From the NCBI GenBank assembly GCA_005406025.1, contig BGZK01000147.1, forward strand, positions 186,001 through 250,000: a stretch of DNA of 64,000 bases. The letters run 5' to 3'. Made by a program: the position numbers and the translations under genes. The notes under the pieces were generated by a model. The model worked only from the letters and a program-made list of their open reading frames with translations, was not told the origin of the DNA and ran no database searches. Each line of letters begins with the position of its first letter. Position 1 is the first letter of the stretch. Positions 24,527-39,500 of the stretch are shown here, in pieces. Source of the DNA: Eumeta japonica (taxonomy: Eukaryota; Arthropoda; Insecta; Lepidoptera; Psychidae).

Positions 24527-27500
24527 TTACTTTTCAAATGCTGCCTGTGTTTCAAGGACTTTGCTGGGATGACACACAATGGCGATGTTCGCCTTCTCGG
24601 GCTGGAATAGTGCGCCGAGCCAGGCAGCCGTCGCCTCGCGCGCCTCTTCCTTTGTGACGTTCGCCACGACGCACATCAATTCTCTGCAAATTATAAAAAA
24701 GAAGTACATGTCATATTGATATACATTGTTATTGTGCCAGAATTTTATTACCTACTTCAATGGTCAACAATCGGCGGACTGCGAAAGGTCGTACCTCGGA
24801 CAGTCGAATATTGTAATGTTTAGCATACGAAGTATAAATTAATACGTAGGTGAGGTATTTTTCTGAAACTCGTTAAAATTCCGGACCCCATCTAAGACTA
24901 CTTGCTGACCAGTGAGTGACCCACACGCTGGCCCGCCATGTGCTGGGGCTGCTAACAGCGGTATCACAAATACAATGACGAAGACCAGAACTAATGGCTT
25001 AATTAGCTCTTCGAAGCCCAGAGCTAATAAATTATATTAATTATTGGTTAATTCGCTCGTTGTCAGAAATCCAGTATTTTCTGGTTTGAAGATAACGGCT
25101 CAACCCTTCAGCCACTACAACTCAACATTTATTTTATATAAATAATACATAATACAATATTTAAGCTAAGCATTTAAAAAAGGTCCATTGGATGATTATC
25201 CAAAGCTCTCAAAATGGAAGTATATTCTTGGGAATACAGATAACTTCCTAGTTGGCTTCTTAAAAATTGGCATAAAATTGAATGCTGAGAGACAGTATCA
25301 TACATACAAATCTCCACTTTCATAACCCACAACACACACTCGGTTGAGGAGGAAGTTCCTTTTTTTCCATTCTATTCTTTTAAATCTTACAAGTATGTGA
25401 GTAACGATACATGCAATCACATTATCAAACATAGGTTACACGCTGGTCATTCACATTAACAATATTGACATAATGAGAGCCTATTTCTATTTATGACTTT
25501 ATGCGAATAAACACCCCATCCAATATAATACAATGTGAACCTGTTATAAAATGGCTTGACACCCATGCAGAATGTAAGCAGAGAGTGCGTAACCACGTCG
25601 GCGGGGGACTTTTCGTTTTCCACCACCTCGAAGAGAGCTGTACTGCGCGCCGATGTCAACAGTTCCTCGTCTATTTCGCCTCCCGCAAGGAACTCTTCCT
25701 GTACAGTTTTCAAAGCTATATATCATTCCATAAATGCAGGCACTTGTTGTTGTTGGCACAATAGTACTTTTTTTTTATAATGTTCATAAATTAATGATTT
25801 CTTGTTATTCTCAATATAAAATTCATCAAGAAGCATAAATAATGAAAGTATTATACATATGCTCGTTAAGATACACATTGAAGTTTGCAAAAATTTAGTT
25901 TACAGGAATAATACACATTTTACACTACATAAATTCTTACATCAAACACAGAACAAAATAATCTAATTTTATGAAGAAAAAATAAAGTTTGTCAAAGTGT
26001 TATGTCCAATTATGTGGACCAGACATGCTTCTTTTTACACACATAAAATTGAAATTCACTTCTTTAATTAATACAACATAATTTTTACTTTAAACCGATA
26101 TACAATCTAAACAATTCAAACATCTTCAAATCGGTGTTAGATAATGTAATCAAAGACGATAGCGTTATCAAAATCATGTCAAACTCAATTTTTTAAGATT
26201 TCTCAGCAGGACATTATTAATAAAAAATTCACTACCGTAACTATAAAATTTTTACTAACAATAATAGATTTGGCCTTGGCGTAGGCGCCGACGGGGTTGG
26301 AGGCCCTATAGAGTGCGAACGCGATCCGTGACTCGTTGGCGTAGGGCCGCACGCTGTATCCGTACGACAGCCCGCTGCCGCGGATCAAACGCCACATCGG
26401 ACCCTTTGAATAGTATCGTAATAAATTATAAAATGTTTTTGTTATAATAACCATTAACAAGCAATATATTCTATTCGACTTTCCTCATACACACACGTTT
26501 ATATCTGCAATTGTGTAAGTTATAATCACACAGAAAACAAATTTCTCTGAACAAAATCATCTTAATCTGACCAAAAACAAAGAAAGAAAAAAACAAAATA
26601 GATCAGATTAGATATTCCATGTAAAATATTTAATAGCATTATTCTGTCATCAATCAAGCAAACTTCTTTGTTAAAAGTATGTGTATTTAATTGTGATAAA
26701 AGTTTTTTGAAACCTAATAATTTCAGACACTTGATGATTAATAGTTGTTGATCAAAACACACAATAGAATATGTCATATTATTTATAAAAAGCCTACCCA
26801 TATAGATCATAAGCGGAACAGTAAATTTTCATGTAGTTGATATACATAGCATCAATAACACAACTCATCAATGAAAAAAAAATTTTTACCCTGATTTTTT
26901 TTCTGAAATTTAGTGTTTGAGAATGAGAAATTGGCAAATAATACTTTTAATCAGTTAAGCACGTTTAATGCTCATTCCTTTCGCTTATCTAAAATATCGT
27001 TGCTTTGACTTCCCCATAGTTGAGCATGAGAAAAGCGGGAAAAACATTGGAAACAAAAAACATAGCTGATGAGAAAATAACAAATCATTAGTAAAGCTAA
27101 CATTGTAAATGATCCATTGATAAATAGAAATAAAATAATTCTTCCACCATTCAAATCAATCTCGGCAAGATGAAACAATTTGTCAAAAGCATTAAAAAGA
27201 GAAAATGCTTTACTTATATTTGCAAAATATTTTCAAGACTTTAGTACAAAAAACTTAAAATCCAGAAAATTTGTTGGTCCTCAAACTCTAAAACCGATAA
27301 AAGATGAAAACTTCTTAAAAGTTATAACTATTGTGGAAATTGAAGTGTGGATTGGCTTTGCATTAGTAATAGAACATTTTATTGGCAATCACAAAGCACC
27401 AAATTATAGACAAATTGTTAAAAGATGTTGAAAAGCTTTAAAAATTTTGGATCAGATTACTATGAGAATAAAATTATACCTTTTCTGTACTTATCTGACA

Positions 27501-30500
27501 AATTTTCAGATTGCAGCTAGGAACAGGGAGAATATTTCTACCGAGATTAGTAAGTAAAAGAAAAACTATATCAAAATCCGTGAAATAGTCACATGGCAGC
27601 ACATTACTGCTAGACTAAACAAAGAATGATTCCTATAAATCTCATAAAAGAAAATCTTTTAAAAGAAGTGTTTGGCAAATGTCAAATGTTCAACTCTTGT
27701 TTCACATTTTTCTGAATAAATAAGTATCACTTGAACTAATTATACTATTAATAAAAATTAAATTTTAAAGAAAAAATTGAATTTTATTGCATCAAAAAAT
27801 GAAATATTGTTTTTTTTTGAGTTGAATATAAAAATGTTGATAAAATAAGTAACTAGAACTAATTTCCAAAAACTATGCTTACTTTTAGGGTCATTGAAAT
27901 TGATTTTTTTCTAAAATTACTTAAATATGAAAGGCAACAAAACCACTGTTGAGCTGTGTAAGCATTGTCGCAACATAATGTTCCAAAATTTTTCATACAC
28001 ATTGATATGCTATATGAATATAACACGAGTAAGATATCTAATCTGCTTTGCATTCATTTCCCAATTAATATTCGTAACTACCTTATCTATAGATATCTAA
28101 GCAGCTAAATATATTTATACACGTATGCAGTCCAAAATAAAATATGGTTATTATTGTTCAAACTTACTACTCAAAAAGCACTCATTACAAATACTGAAAA
28201 GAATATACATAATTTTGTTCCAGAGTGACCAGAAAATTATGCAGTAAAGAAGTATTAGCTCATCACCTCTAATTGTGTGAAATAATTAATGGCCACATAT
28301 AAGGGCCCCATATCGCCGGAGTTGTGGTAGCGCGGGCCCGGTGTGAATTGGGCAAGGAAGTTAGATTCCACGCCGCCTACGCCCACCACGAAACCACCTG
28401 TCTGGTTGTGCATCAGATCCGCATCCCAGTAAGGACCAGGTCTGTTGCCATATAACAAATATTATATACATTACAATAATCAATCATAATATTGAGTAGA
28501 TGTATACTAATTGCAAAATATTTACACTAAATTACGTTTTGGTATAGAAATTCCTGGACATGTATCTTAGTATTGATCAATTGTCATTACTAACCGCCAA
28601 GGCACTTGTGCATTCGGATTCTCAAACTTTTTCCATGGTTCGGGACTGATTCTATACTTTGTGAGGTCAGTCGCTAAGTGCAACCATATTGTTTTGGTTA
28701 TTTTCGTAAAAGCATCTCGCGCAGCGGCGACCACACTGAGCGCGGCTTCTTCGCTAGAGTTCATTTGGTCTAGCAATTCCTTTAAGAATTTTTGTTGACG
28801 AAGCACTGAACACCAGTGCATATTGCTGTCTTTACTGTACAAAGAATCTCGTAAAGTGTCATAAACCATCTTGTGACCATTTCTACGCACCTGAAACAAT
28901 TTCATTCAAACTTTAACAAATCTGTACCATTTTATAATTAAAATTATGAACTGGAAACATTCCTAGCACTGTGTTCTCACCGTCGAATGGTCCATAACAT
29001 AAAAAAGGATTGAATATAAAATTTTTAAACATTTTGTTTAAAATTAAACATTTTTCTGAAAATACTTTTAGATATAATGTCAAAAACAGTTGTCTAACCA
29101 CTCCATTAGAGACAATTTGACAAAAATAACAAATACAAAGATAGAATCTGCAGATTTATATATTAGTGTATATCAAATATAAAAATAGTATGGCAATCAG
29201 CAGTGTGATAGGTATCTACTTCAAGATGAAAACACTTATGTTGAATAATTTCTTGTTGGTCAAAAACCATTTTACTGAGATCCTAATGCGTCATGCCTAC
29301 ACAACAGCTATTTATAGTTATGGTCAAAATTGTTTGACCTATATGACCTACAATATATAATATATGACGAATAAATAATTTGCCTTTAATTGTAAAGGCG
29401 AATTATTTATTTGCTTTAGATATTAATACTATATTACTTCTAATGTAATATATTTCAAAGCTCTGATGACGTTTAAGAGATATGACATCTTCCGTCTCAT
29501 GTTTTTCTATAACTGTAGGCAGATTTACCCATACATTCTATATCTGAGCAGATTGATATGGTAGCCTGTTTGTACAAACACCGTATTTCTATAAAACAAC
29601 AGTTGATGTAGCAACACTGAAGAAAACATAGGACTACTCAAATTTTGATAGAATCAAAGGCTTTTTATAGTCCTCATTTCCCAAGCATAGTGACTGATGG
29701 CGACGAAATATGTGGATGTGGTCCATAGTGCTTCAATAAAAACTGGCTTGTACAAATGAATTTAAGCTATCAAACCTGTATATAAAAACCTGCAAATAAC
29801 TTACATATCATTAAAACAATTAGTTTTGGAGGGTCATGATTTATAAGTTTCACATGTTGAGATTTACTCTTAACATGTGAAACTTATAAAATTGGCCAGT
29901 AATTTAAGGTATTGGTTTCAAACCAGAAAGTTGTTGTGTCAAGTTTTAGGTACCCTAGTACTAAGACGTACCCTCCAGGAATCTTTTTAATTTAGAAAAA
30001 CCTTGAAATTTAAGCCATTCACACTAGCCTAATGGCTATGGTGGAGCTAGCGAGCTACTAAGTTAAAAACTATGACCGCATCTCCCATGATCAGGATCGA
30101 ACTCTATACCTTCTGGCCCAAAGATAATGTTCTAACTACTATCTGTCTAACTGCCATCACCGCTCATTAGTCTACCAGAGATACACCAGATTCAAATCCT
30201 AAGCACTGGTGAATTGAGCAATGAGCATCAATTTAAATGAAAATAAACTACTTATTCCGTGAATCAGAGAGTAAGTAATGTCACAACATTGGTCACAAAA
30301 ATTAATAACAGCCTCAACCTTCCTTGAGCCAGTATGAAGGGCTTAAATCGAATCCCCAATTTGAAATAAAAAGAATGTAAATATAAATGCATATTCAATG
30401 GAGTCATAAAAACTTGTAGCTTGTGTTATATTTACATTTATATGTTATTGATATGTCAAGTTTATTAAGAAATATCCATTTTACCAAAATTATTTAAATT

Positions 30501-33500
30501 CAGCTCACCTGTGCCACATCATTGATAAGTCTTTGAATAAACACCAATAATCGTTCTTTGTTAAGCTCGGCTGCATACAATATTTCATATAAATGATCCA
30601 CCACAGCCTCATAGTCAGAAGGTTCACACTGAAAAATATGTATTGTTGAAAGTACGTTAATATTTAATGATGAAATTAAAAACACAAATCAAATTCTAAC
30701 TATTAGGATTTCTTCTAATTTATCCTGCAATAAAGTATGGATTATATTACTTTTGTATTAACCCTTTGAGGGCATGCTTATAAAACTACCTCCTCCCCTC
30801 GCACGCGGAACTGTTTTCTATTATCCTCTGGAAAGCGCAACTTAACTGCAAACTTAATTCGATAAAATACAATACTTCTTCTTAAAAGCTAGATAACTCT
30901 GTTATAATGTTATTATAGGTTCAAAATGGTAAGAAATTCAATATCTAGTATATTCAAAAACATTACTCTCTTTGGATAAAAATATAATGTTCACTGCTTG
31001 GTGAAATATCTTATTGCTTTTCATTTATATTCTAGGACAATAATATATATACATGTATATGAAGTTATGGAAAAAATTACCAAAAATATTTTTTAACAAC
31101 ATAAAAAAATACCTTTGCTTCAACAATTGCAAAGTTTCCATGTTGTCCCACAGAGAAATTTCCACAATGATTGAAGCCAATCATAAAATCCAACACGGCC
31201 GTCAAACTTTCAGTGGTTGATATAACTTGTTCATGAGGTATTAAATCCGATCCACGTCGAACGGGGCACTCACCCAGTGCGTTCATGAACAGAGGAAGCC
31301 ACTTGCGGCTTCCTTGATCTGTCATTGTCATGTCCAAAATTATGTTAATCTGTTAAAACAACATTTAGTAAATCAATTAACGTATTTCGGATACATGAAA
31401 AGAAGTATTTAGTTTTTTTTGTCTTCTATGAGTGCCAAAAACAATTACCCAATCACAATTAAATTTTGGTGATAATGTTGAATATACACATAAGAAGGTT
31501 TCTGTAAAAAAAACTTGCATTTGTTCTCGATTTCATCTGCCTATTTGTAATACTATAATGATTAACAAATTGTAAAAATTCTTCCATTAAAGTAAATACT
31601 GATAGATACACCCTGAGCTTTGTCTATGTACTTGTACTACTAAACTGACTAAAAATACTTAACTCACACAGTCACACTCTCAACACATAATAAACCTATT
31701 TTATTTTAATATTAGCTAATATTTGCTCCAGCTTTGTCCAAATTGACTAGCAACAAAATTGGAACTGCAAGCTGGAAGAAGAGCAGAATCGAAAATGAGA
31801 CCACAATCAGAATAAAAAATGGGATCGAGACAAAAATTAAAAACAATACCGGAATCAAAATCTAATGTGGGATTAGGATCCGAATCAAGAACACCATTGG
31901 GATTGGAATCACAAGTATCGGGACCAAAATCGAAACAGAAACTGCAATTGGAATTGACAGTTAAATTGATTGATATAAAAAAGAAGTAATTTATTATATA
32001 TCCAATCAGGGCACATCACCTACCAGAAAGGACAGGACATCTATCGGGCCAGCTAGTTTAAAATAAAATAACCTGTTATTTATTTTAACTTTTTCAAATG
32101 CACTACATTTAGCAATTTAGTCAGTTTATCCATTCATAAAGTTCCTCAACAATAGGTACAATTAAAGACATAAAATAAAAAATACACTAAGTAGGCTAAT
32201 TGTCATATTAGTTAACCTTTTGAAGGCTGTGGTTGAACCTACCTGACAAACAAAATTGTAACAAAAAGGCTAGTGCTAGATATATCATACAAATTACACC
32301 ATTTAGTTTTTACTTTATACTTTATTATTATGTAAATAAAGAACAAGAAATAATGAAAAGGTAAAAACTTACATATACAAAGTTTGTCTTTAGAGAATGA
32401 ATACGAGTGTATAGTGGTACTTGATTTAAGTCAAAGTATGGACAGCCATCACAGCCTGCCCAACTTGAGATCTCAAGGTAACCTAGGTTGTCGCATGATG
32501 GAACTGGAACTGAAGTTAATGTGCCCGGTGGAGGAGGTCTCTGCAATGTAAATTAATAACAATATTATTTTAATAAATAAATTAAAATAAAAAAATCATT
32601 ATTTGTGAATAGAATTGTCATTACTCCTATTTTGTACCTAACAGTGATGTTGAAATAGTAATGCATCCTTTCATAAATAGGCATAATTTCCTCTTTTTTT
32701 TTTTAATTGAATCAATTGGTTTCAATTTTCAGAATCACATTCTTATGTTGTTAGCATGTGCATGGTATGGTGCACTAAAAAGTAAAACGGCACCATCCGC
32801 TGTGCCTGCACGTGTTTCATATAAATAACATAAATAAGATTTGGATTACACTTTTAAACTAATAATATACAATTTTGTATATTACTAGTTAAAAATAAAT
32901 AAAAAAAAGTTAACTACAAAATTAATGAATTTTAGTATTCTGTACTATAAATGAAATATTCATTATTTTTTAATATTAATTATATATCTTCATTTCATTC
33001 AATGTCGAATAAAAACAAACATTTTTTCAAGAAATTTGACTAAACTAAACATATTTGGGAAACCCAAAATTTATATGCAACATTTTCATACCTCATTGAA
33101 CTCTATAGCCTCCTGTAATATTTTGGCTTTCTCAGCTAGACCTTCATCACCTAAAGTGCTTCTTTGACATTCAATCCTTTGCTTGTCTTCTTCCGCCATT
33201 CTAATTTAAATCAATTTAATATTAATATACAAGAGTTTAACTCATTAACAAATAAGATATGTCTTACGGCACTTGAACTTTGTAATTGGAATATTTTTTT
33301 AGTGATTATTAGAATTTATTAAACAATAAAGTGAATGTATGTTACAAAATTAACAAGTTAAAATTTAAGAAAAATATTGTTAAGTTTATGAAATAAAAAA
33401 CCCTCAACCTATTATTTAATCAGGTTTTGTTTATATGTTTTAAAAACCAAGTTAATTTCTGTTTTGTTACACTACAATAAGGATGTAGTTTGTCAAAAAG

Positions 33501-36500
33501 CAAGAAACCTAATGATTTATTCGTGCATGAATAATTGCAGTGGCTTTGGTAGAACTATGAAAAAGTTTCAATACCAAGAAAATAGTCCGAACATCTAATC
33601 ACTAACCATGGTCTTTTATTTGCATATTCTCTTAAAATTAATTACTCATTGATACCTTGTCATAGAGGTTGTCTAGTTAGTACTTTGAATTATTGATGGC
33701 TAATCTTCAAAAAATTTGATTCTATCTATAAACTTGATTTATTGAGGTACTACTGTATTGCAATAAGCATTATTATTTATCTTGATTCCTATTATAAAGA
33801 TTCTTGCTTTAATTACTGAATTTAGTTTCCAGTTATGACTGTTACAGGAACAATTTTAACATGTGTAATAATTGTAAATAAAAACAATGTACACAAATTA
33901 TACTATTTATGATTTGAAATTAAACTTCATAATAAACAATTTGCAATCAAGTATAAAATGCTTAATTTATCTATTATACAATTAAAAGTAGAACTAAAAG
34001 TCCATTTCATAGTTTGCTTTATTCTTTTATAAAAATTTAAAGCAATGCATAAAGCAAATTTTCTGTTTTCCGCATAAATTAAATATGCCTTTTTAACTTC
34101 ACATATTCACACCTTAGTTCACAAAGATTATGCTCTATAACACCAGATAATTTTTATGATAAGATGGAACAAGATCAGGTTATATGCTGAATAATTTGTA
34201 GAGAAATTTTTAATCCATCTAAACATCTGATTCTGACAATATTTTTATTTTTAATGCTTGAAAAATACCTACTTGGTTTGTAATGCAATGCTTGGAGAAC
34301 CCATGACTACAACCATATCCTTGGTGAAATATTTTTGTAATAACTGCAACCAGTACTTTGAAGGTTCATCCATTAATGCATGAAGCATTTCTTGTGGATT
34401 CAAGCGATCGATGAACTAGAAAAAAAAAAAATAAAGCATCATTTTTATTTGGCTTTCCATATGTCAGTAATTTGTATAAATTGTTCTAAATATTTTTTTT
34501 TTGTTTAGTATAGGAGTTGCTTGAGCTTATGTGGAAAAAATTGTATTTCATTTTCAATTCCTATTTATCTCAATTCTGATGGTGATTTTGACTGAATTCC
34601 AAACCCAAAACAAGTCTAACCCATAAATTTAACCATATAAAATCATTTCAATAAATCTCATCAAGATCAACAACAAATGAGCCATATGTTAGTTGTTAAA
34701 ATATTAGACCCACAGATTAAAGAATACATATAATTTTTTATGGACTGTCAACAACCATTGTTATTAAGAACATTGTAATTCAAAGAGCTACTTATGATTA
34801 AATAATTGAAAAAATTCAGATTAAATAATATCAATAGTCAGTCCACCCATATGTCTATTAAGTTTTCCATCAATGATGCTGCCATTAATTGCATTTTGAC
34901 TGTGACTTACATTTTGCTCATTCTGTGAGTATAAAGAATCACCTATGCACTGGAATGCCACTGCATGGTGTGGGTCAGTTTCTAAATTGACCATGGATTC
35001 CCTTAATTGTTTCCGCAGTAGACGATGCATACGTAATATATCTATGTCATCTGCACCAGATCTAATTTTTTCCAAACACTGCTTCGCGGTGTCGCGTGCT
35101 AATTGCAACTTGTTGATCGGCACATTATGCAGTTCAATTCTGAGCAATGGTGATAAATTTTCAGTTATAAGGAAGGAAACCTATAAAAAGAAAATTAAAA
35201 TTATCAGTATTAGTTAGAAATAGTAATAACCCAACAGTCTATACACCTGCTTGAGAGGAGACATGAATTTGAAACCCAAAATATTTTTATCACTCATGGG
35301 CCAATTAAAATGGACTTCCATAATTAAAATGTAAAACAGCACATGTCGGAGAATCACAAGAATTTTAACGGCATGTAAAATTTCTAAGACAAATTAGGGG
35401 ATTATGGCAGCTATGATTCAATATCTACCTGTAAAACAACCAGTTCCAATAATTAGTTCTGATATAGATTTTGTAAGCAATCTCATATACAACATTTAAA
35501 CCAAAATGGAATTTTTTTTTTAAATACAGCCTCTTCCCTATTAAAAATTTGCAATGTATAACAATATCAATGAAAATGAATTCCATATCAAGTTTTTGCC
35601 ACCCCACTTCTACAGCACGTCCTTCTTCTATCTTTTATGACTAAGGATTATTTTAGACCTTAAAATCTCAATGTTAGTCTTATGCAGGTTGGGATCTAGT
35701 AAAACAAATGTAAGATTTCAATTAAGTATATGATGCATTACAGGAGAACTCAACTCAAAAAATATATTTATTATTCCTCAAAATATGTGCATTTTATACA
35801 GTTTCCTGAACATAATAGACATAGTCACATCTAACAAAACATTTAATATACATTAAAACAAAAACAGTTATTTATCAATTTTTGATGGAGCATCTTTCAA
35901 CAAACATGTTAATGCAGTTTTGTTTAGAAACTCCAAAACTTAGATATTTCGTAAATATCATTTTCTATTATTTACAAGTTTTTACTTCCCAGTATATATT
36001 TTATAACCGAGTCTGTCTTCTTAATAACCTATAAACACCGGTATTTGCTTACTTTGATACTAAATAGATGTGTCACGGTGTAAACCTCGTTGTTTCTATG
36101 TGTGTATCAATCAGCCCAAGTTTTTAGCTTTATTAGATGTTTAAATGATAATTTCATCAATGTGAGACAACATCAAGGACTGATAACTTGACATACATTT
36201 TAAAACATGAAGTGAGATTTGATTAAAATTATGACACATATGTGTGCACTCATATAAACTCTACCATAGAAAATAAATTGTCAGGTAATATTCTGAAAAT
36301 TTGATAATCTTATTTATATTTTAATCTACTATTTACATACATCACCAGCAAGGGCATCTTCTCTCTCAACGAGACAATGTTGAAGAGGCGCAGTAGCCGT
36401 TTCACAAAGATAGCGTAGCAGTATGGCACATGCAGTCAATTCTTTCAGGGCATTGGGCTCTGTTAGCAATGGGCCTCGCCATCCAAAGAGTATCTGAAAT

Positions 36501-39500
36501 AACAAAAAAAAAATTGTACAAGAATATAATTCTCTGAGGAAAACAAAGTTTTACACATTGCTTAAATTATTATCAATACAAAAACATTAATGTTTACAAA
36601 AGACACACATTATCTTGAACTTTAAATATTACATAGCAACTATTGTATTAAATTATTGATAGATGTAACATAAATGGATGACCAACAAATGCCTCAATAA
36701 AATATTTTTTTATTTTCTTAAATAATATGTAAGAAAATAGTACATAAATAATAATTTAACTCTACATCAACAGACAAGTTCATTTGCTAAAAACCGATCA
36801 AAATAAAATTAGAGTATGCATATTACGCATCATGCCTTGTGTGGTTACTTAGTAAAAATTCTCAACACTAAAATTTAAATTTGACAACTTGTAGTTACAA
36901 AAATTCTTCTTTCGTTCAAAATTTCTGTAATGTGCATTGACATTTGATAAGTGATTATTTTATGCTTCGAAGTAAAATTCATAAGGATTAGTAACAAGAA
37001 AAATCACCAAAAGTCCCACCTTAAAAAAATTAGAAGAAATTTAAGAGATAAGCTAAAAAAAAGCATAGCTCAGAAACAACAAACAAAAACAGGGCAACAT
37101 ACAGGGGGTATATTTGTTTACCTCTGGATCAGAAGAATCAATCAGAAATTGAGGATTTTCTTTAAAAGTAAGTTATACATTACTTTCCTACACAATATAG
37201 AGATATGATCTTTAGTTTAAATAATGCATTAAAAACAGCTTCTGAATTCTTGCTCATCTCTGTTTTCTTTCAAAAATATTTTATTTGCTCAGAAATGTAT
37301 GTTGTACTGTCAGACCTCTATTAGTCGACTGTGCCTTCCAACATGAGGACATACAGTTTGGGGCGGCGCAGGCGGTACTTCCGCCAGTTAGTTGCCACAG
37401 GCGCTTTCACAGTATCGTTTTAAATCCAAAAAACTTTAAATACTAAGCAACATAATAATAAAAAATATTATTTATGTTTTTTATTACCTATGTTTCATTG
37501 TAATGAAAATTTGATAATTTTCATTACAATGAAAAACTATTGGGTCAATATCGAAATTTGTATGTTAAACCGCCAACCTGTCTCACAATTCATTACAACT
37601 TTATATTAAATCATATAGACTGCAATAAAATTATCTATTTTTATCTACATTAATCAAAATTTGTGTATTAAAAAAAATCTTTGTATTTATGTAAATGTTA
37701 ATGATTCTGTTTGTAACAAAATTAATGTTTTATTTAACAATATTAAATATATAACAATAAAATGACAAATCACAATATTTTAAATAAATTAGAATAGTAA
37801 TAATTTTAATAAATTTAGTATGTGCTAAACAACTAACCTCTCCACAGTCCTCTGTGTCAGCTGGCCACTGTTCTTCATAATCCCCATAGATAGGAGATGG
37901 TGGTGGAATCTGCCACGGTTTTACCCATTCTTCTTGGCCTTCTTCTTTCTATAAGTAATTATGTATACTAGTGAAATGGTAATATACACATGAATACCAA
38001 GAAATCTTTTCTAAATGATAATTTCACCTTTAAATTCAAAGGCAATTCAGAATACTCAATAAGTGAAAAACTTGATTACAATCTGTAGTAAATCCCCATT
38101 TTATTGCTTATGCTGTGTTTACAGTAGGTTCTAATATAAATAATGAGAAAGCCACATTGTTTTTTTTTCATTGATTTTTTTGATGTTGAGTTTGATTAAA
38201 ACTTTTATAAATAAAGGCCAAGGCCTGTAAAAAGGCAATTAATATTTATAAAACCATTGTCAGAGGGGCAGACATGGGGTATGAGTTCGGTGATCGTGAG
38301 AACCATATACATTTCCAGGGAAAAGCCAATTGCGTTGTATGCTTCATGCACTTGGGCATAGGCAACAAGGAAGCTTTGCGTGCGAACGAAGTTCGACGCT
38401 GTCCAGCGCAGTGTCGCTCTTAATGCACGGCGGGCTCACTGTGCAATTCCCTCTATTCTGTGCTGATCCTCTCGACACTAAAGTAAAAGAGGCAGCCAGG
38501 TTGTATGAAGTGAAGCATGGTAAAGATTTGGGAGACACTTGTCGATTGGGAGCTTGAGAAACACATATATTTCTGTGCACATGTTCAAAGGAGATGTTGA
38601 AAATGCAGTGTGGTAATTCTTTACATCTAAGCCCAAGCAATAATTTTACAAATATCTCAGAAAGATTGTTGAACATTAAGACCATAGAACATGATGGACT
38701 ATACTTTGAATATATTAAGGTTTTCTTTTTATCATTATTTAATAAACAAAGTGAACATTAAAAACTGGCATTACTTATAAGACACCTTAATGATACAGTT
38801 GCTTGTATGTTGCACTATGTAATGAAAATGAAGTCAGTACAAATAATCACTATATATGAACCTGTAAGAGCAGACACTTAACAAAAAGGTATTGGGTACA
38901 TCATTTGGTCATTAAAAGAATAACTTTGGGTCAGTTTTATTGTTATATGCAGAGCTCAGAGATTGCTCAAAAAAGTTTTTCGAGTACTATTGCATGCTCA
39001 TTAAGATATTAAATGAACTTCTCATTATGATAAACTTTTATATACTGACGTTGCCGATTATCCGCGCGACAGAAATATACGTCGCCGAAAATATATCTAC
39101 TCACAAAATGTTAGATGCAATGGCTCATTTTTGGCTGGGTGTGAGCAGGGTATAAATTTGTATGTAATTTGATATCTCAGCATTCTGTGACCAAAAATAT
39201 GCAGCACATCTTAGGCCTAGTCTGTTTTAAGTCTCAGTTCTGCTCATAATTTCAATCACAGACAGATGTTAATATAAATTCTAGCTTGGACATTACTGTT
39301 GCCATTAACCAAACAGTATAACAAAAATTAAGAAACTATTTTTATATTTATATGAACGAATGAACGAAGCAATGGCCAAAAAGCTAATAAAACATGACCA
39401 GATATATATTTCCATACCGAATATACATGTAAATCATACCAGTGGTTCTCATGTGATAAGTGCACAAACAAATAGATGGGCAGAGATACATTGTGTTTAA

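Larger units (their letters stand above)
28891..30508. other. Intron 12 of the M16 peptidase, with two hairpins and a SINE
   Basis: Long intron between exons 13 (28595-28890) and 12 (30509-30628). It holds foldbacks at 29370-29411 and 29840-29890 and a minus-strand tRNA-derived SINE at 30035-30200. No coding of its own. Confidence 0.6.

Noticed and set aside
30035..30200. Possible tRNA gene on the minus strand
   Set aside because: Only a B-box-like motif is convincing. No acceptor stem or complete cloverleaf can be formed, so it fits a tRNA-derived SINE better.
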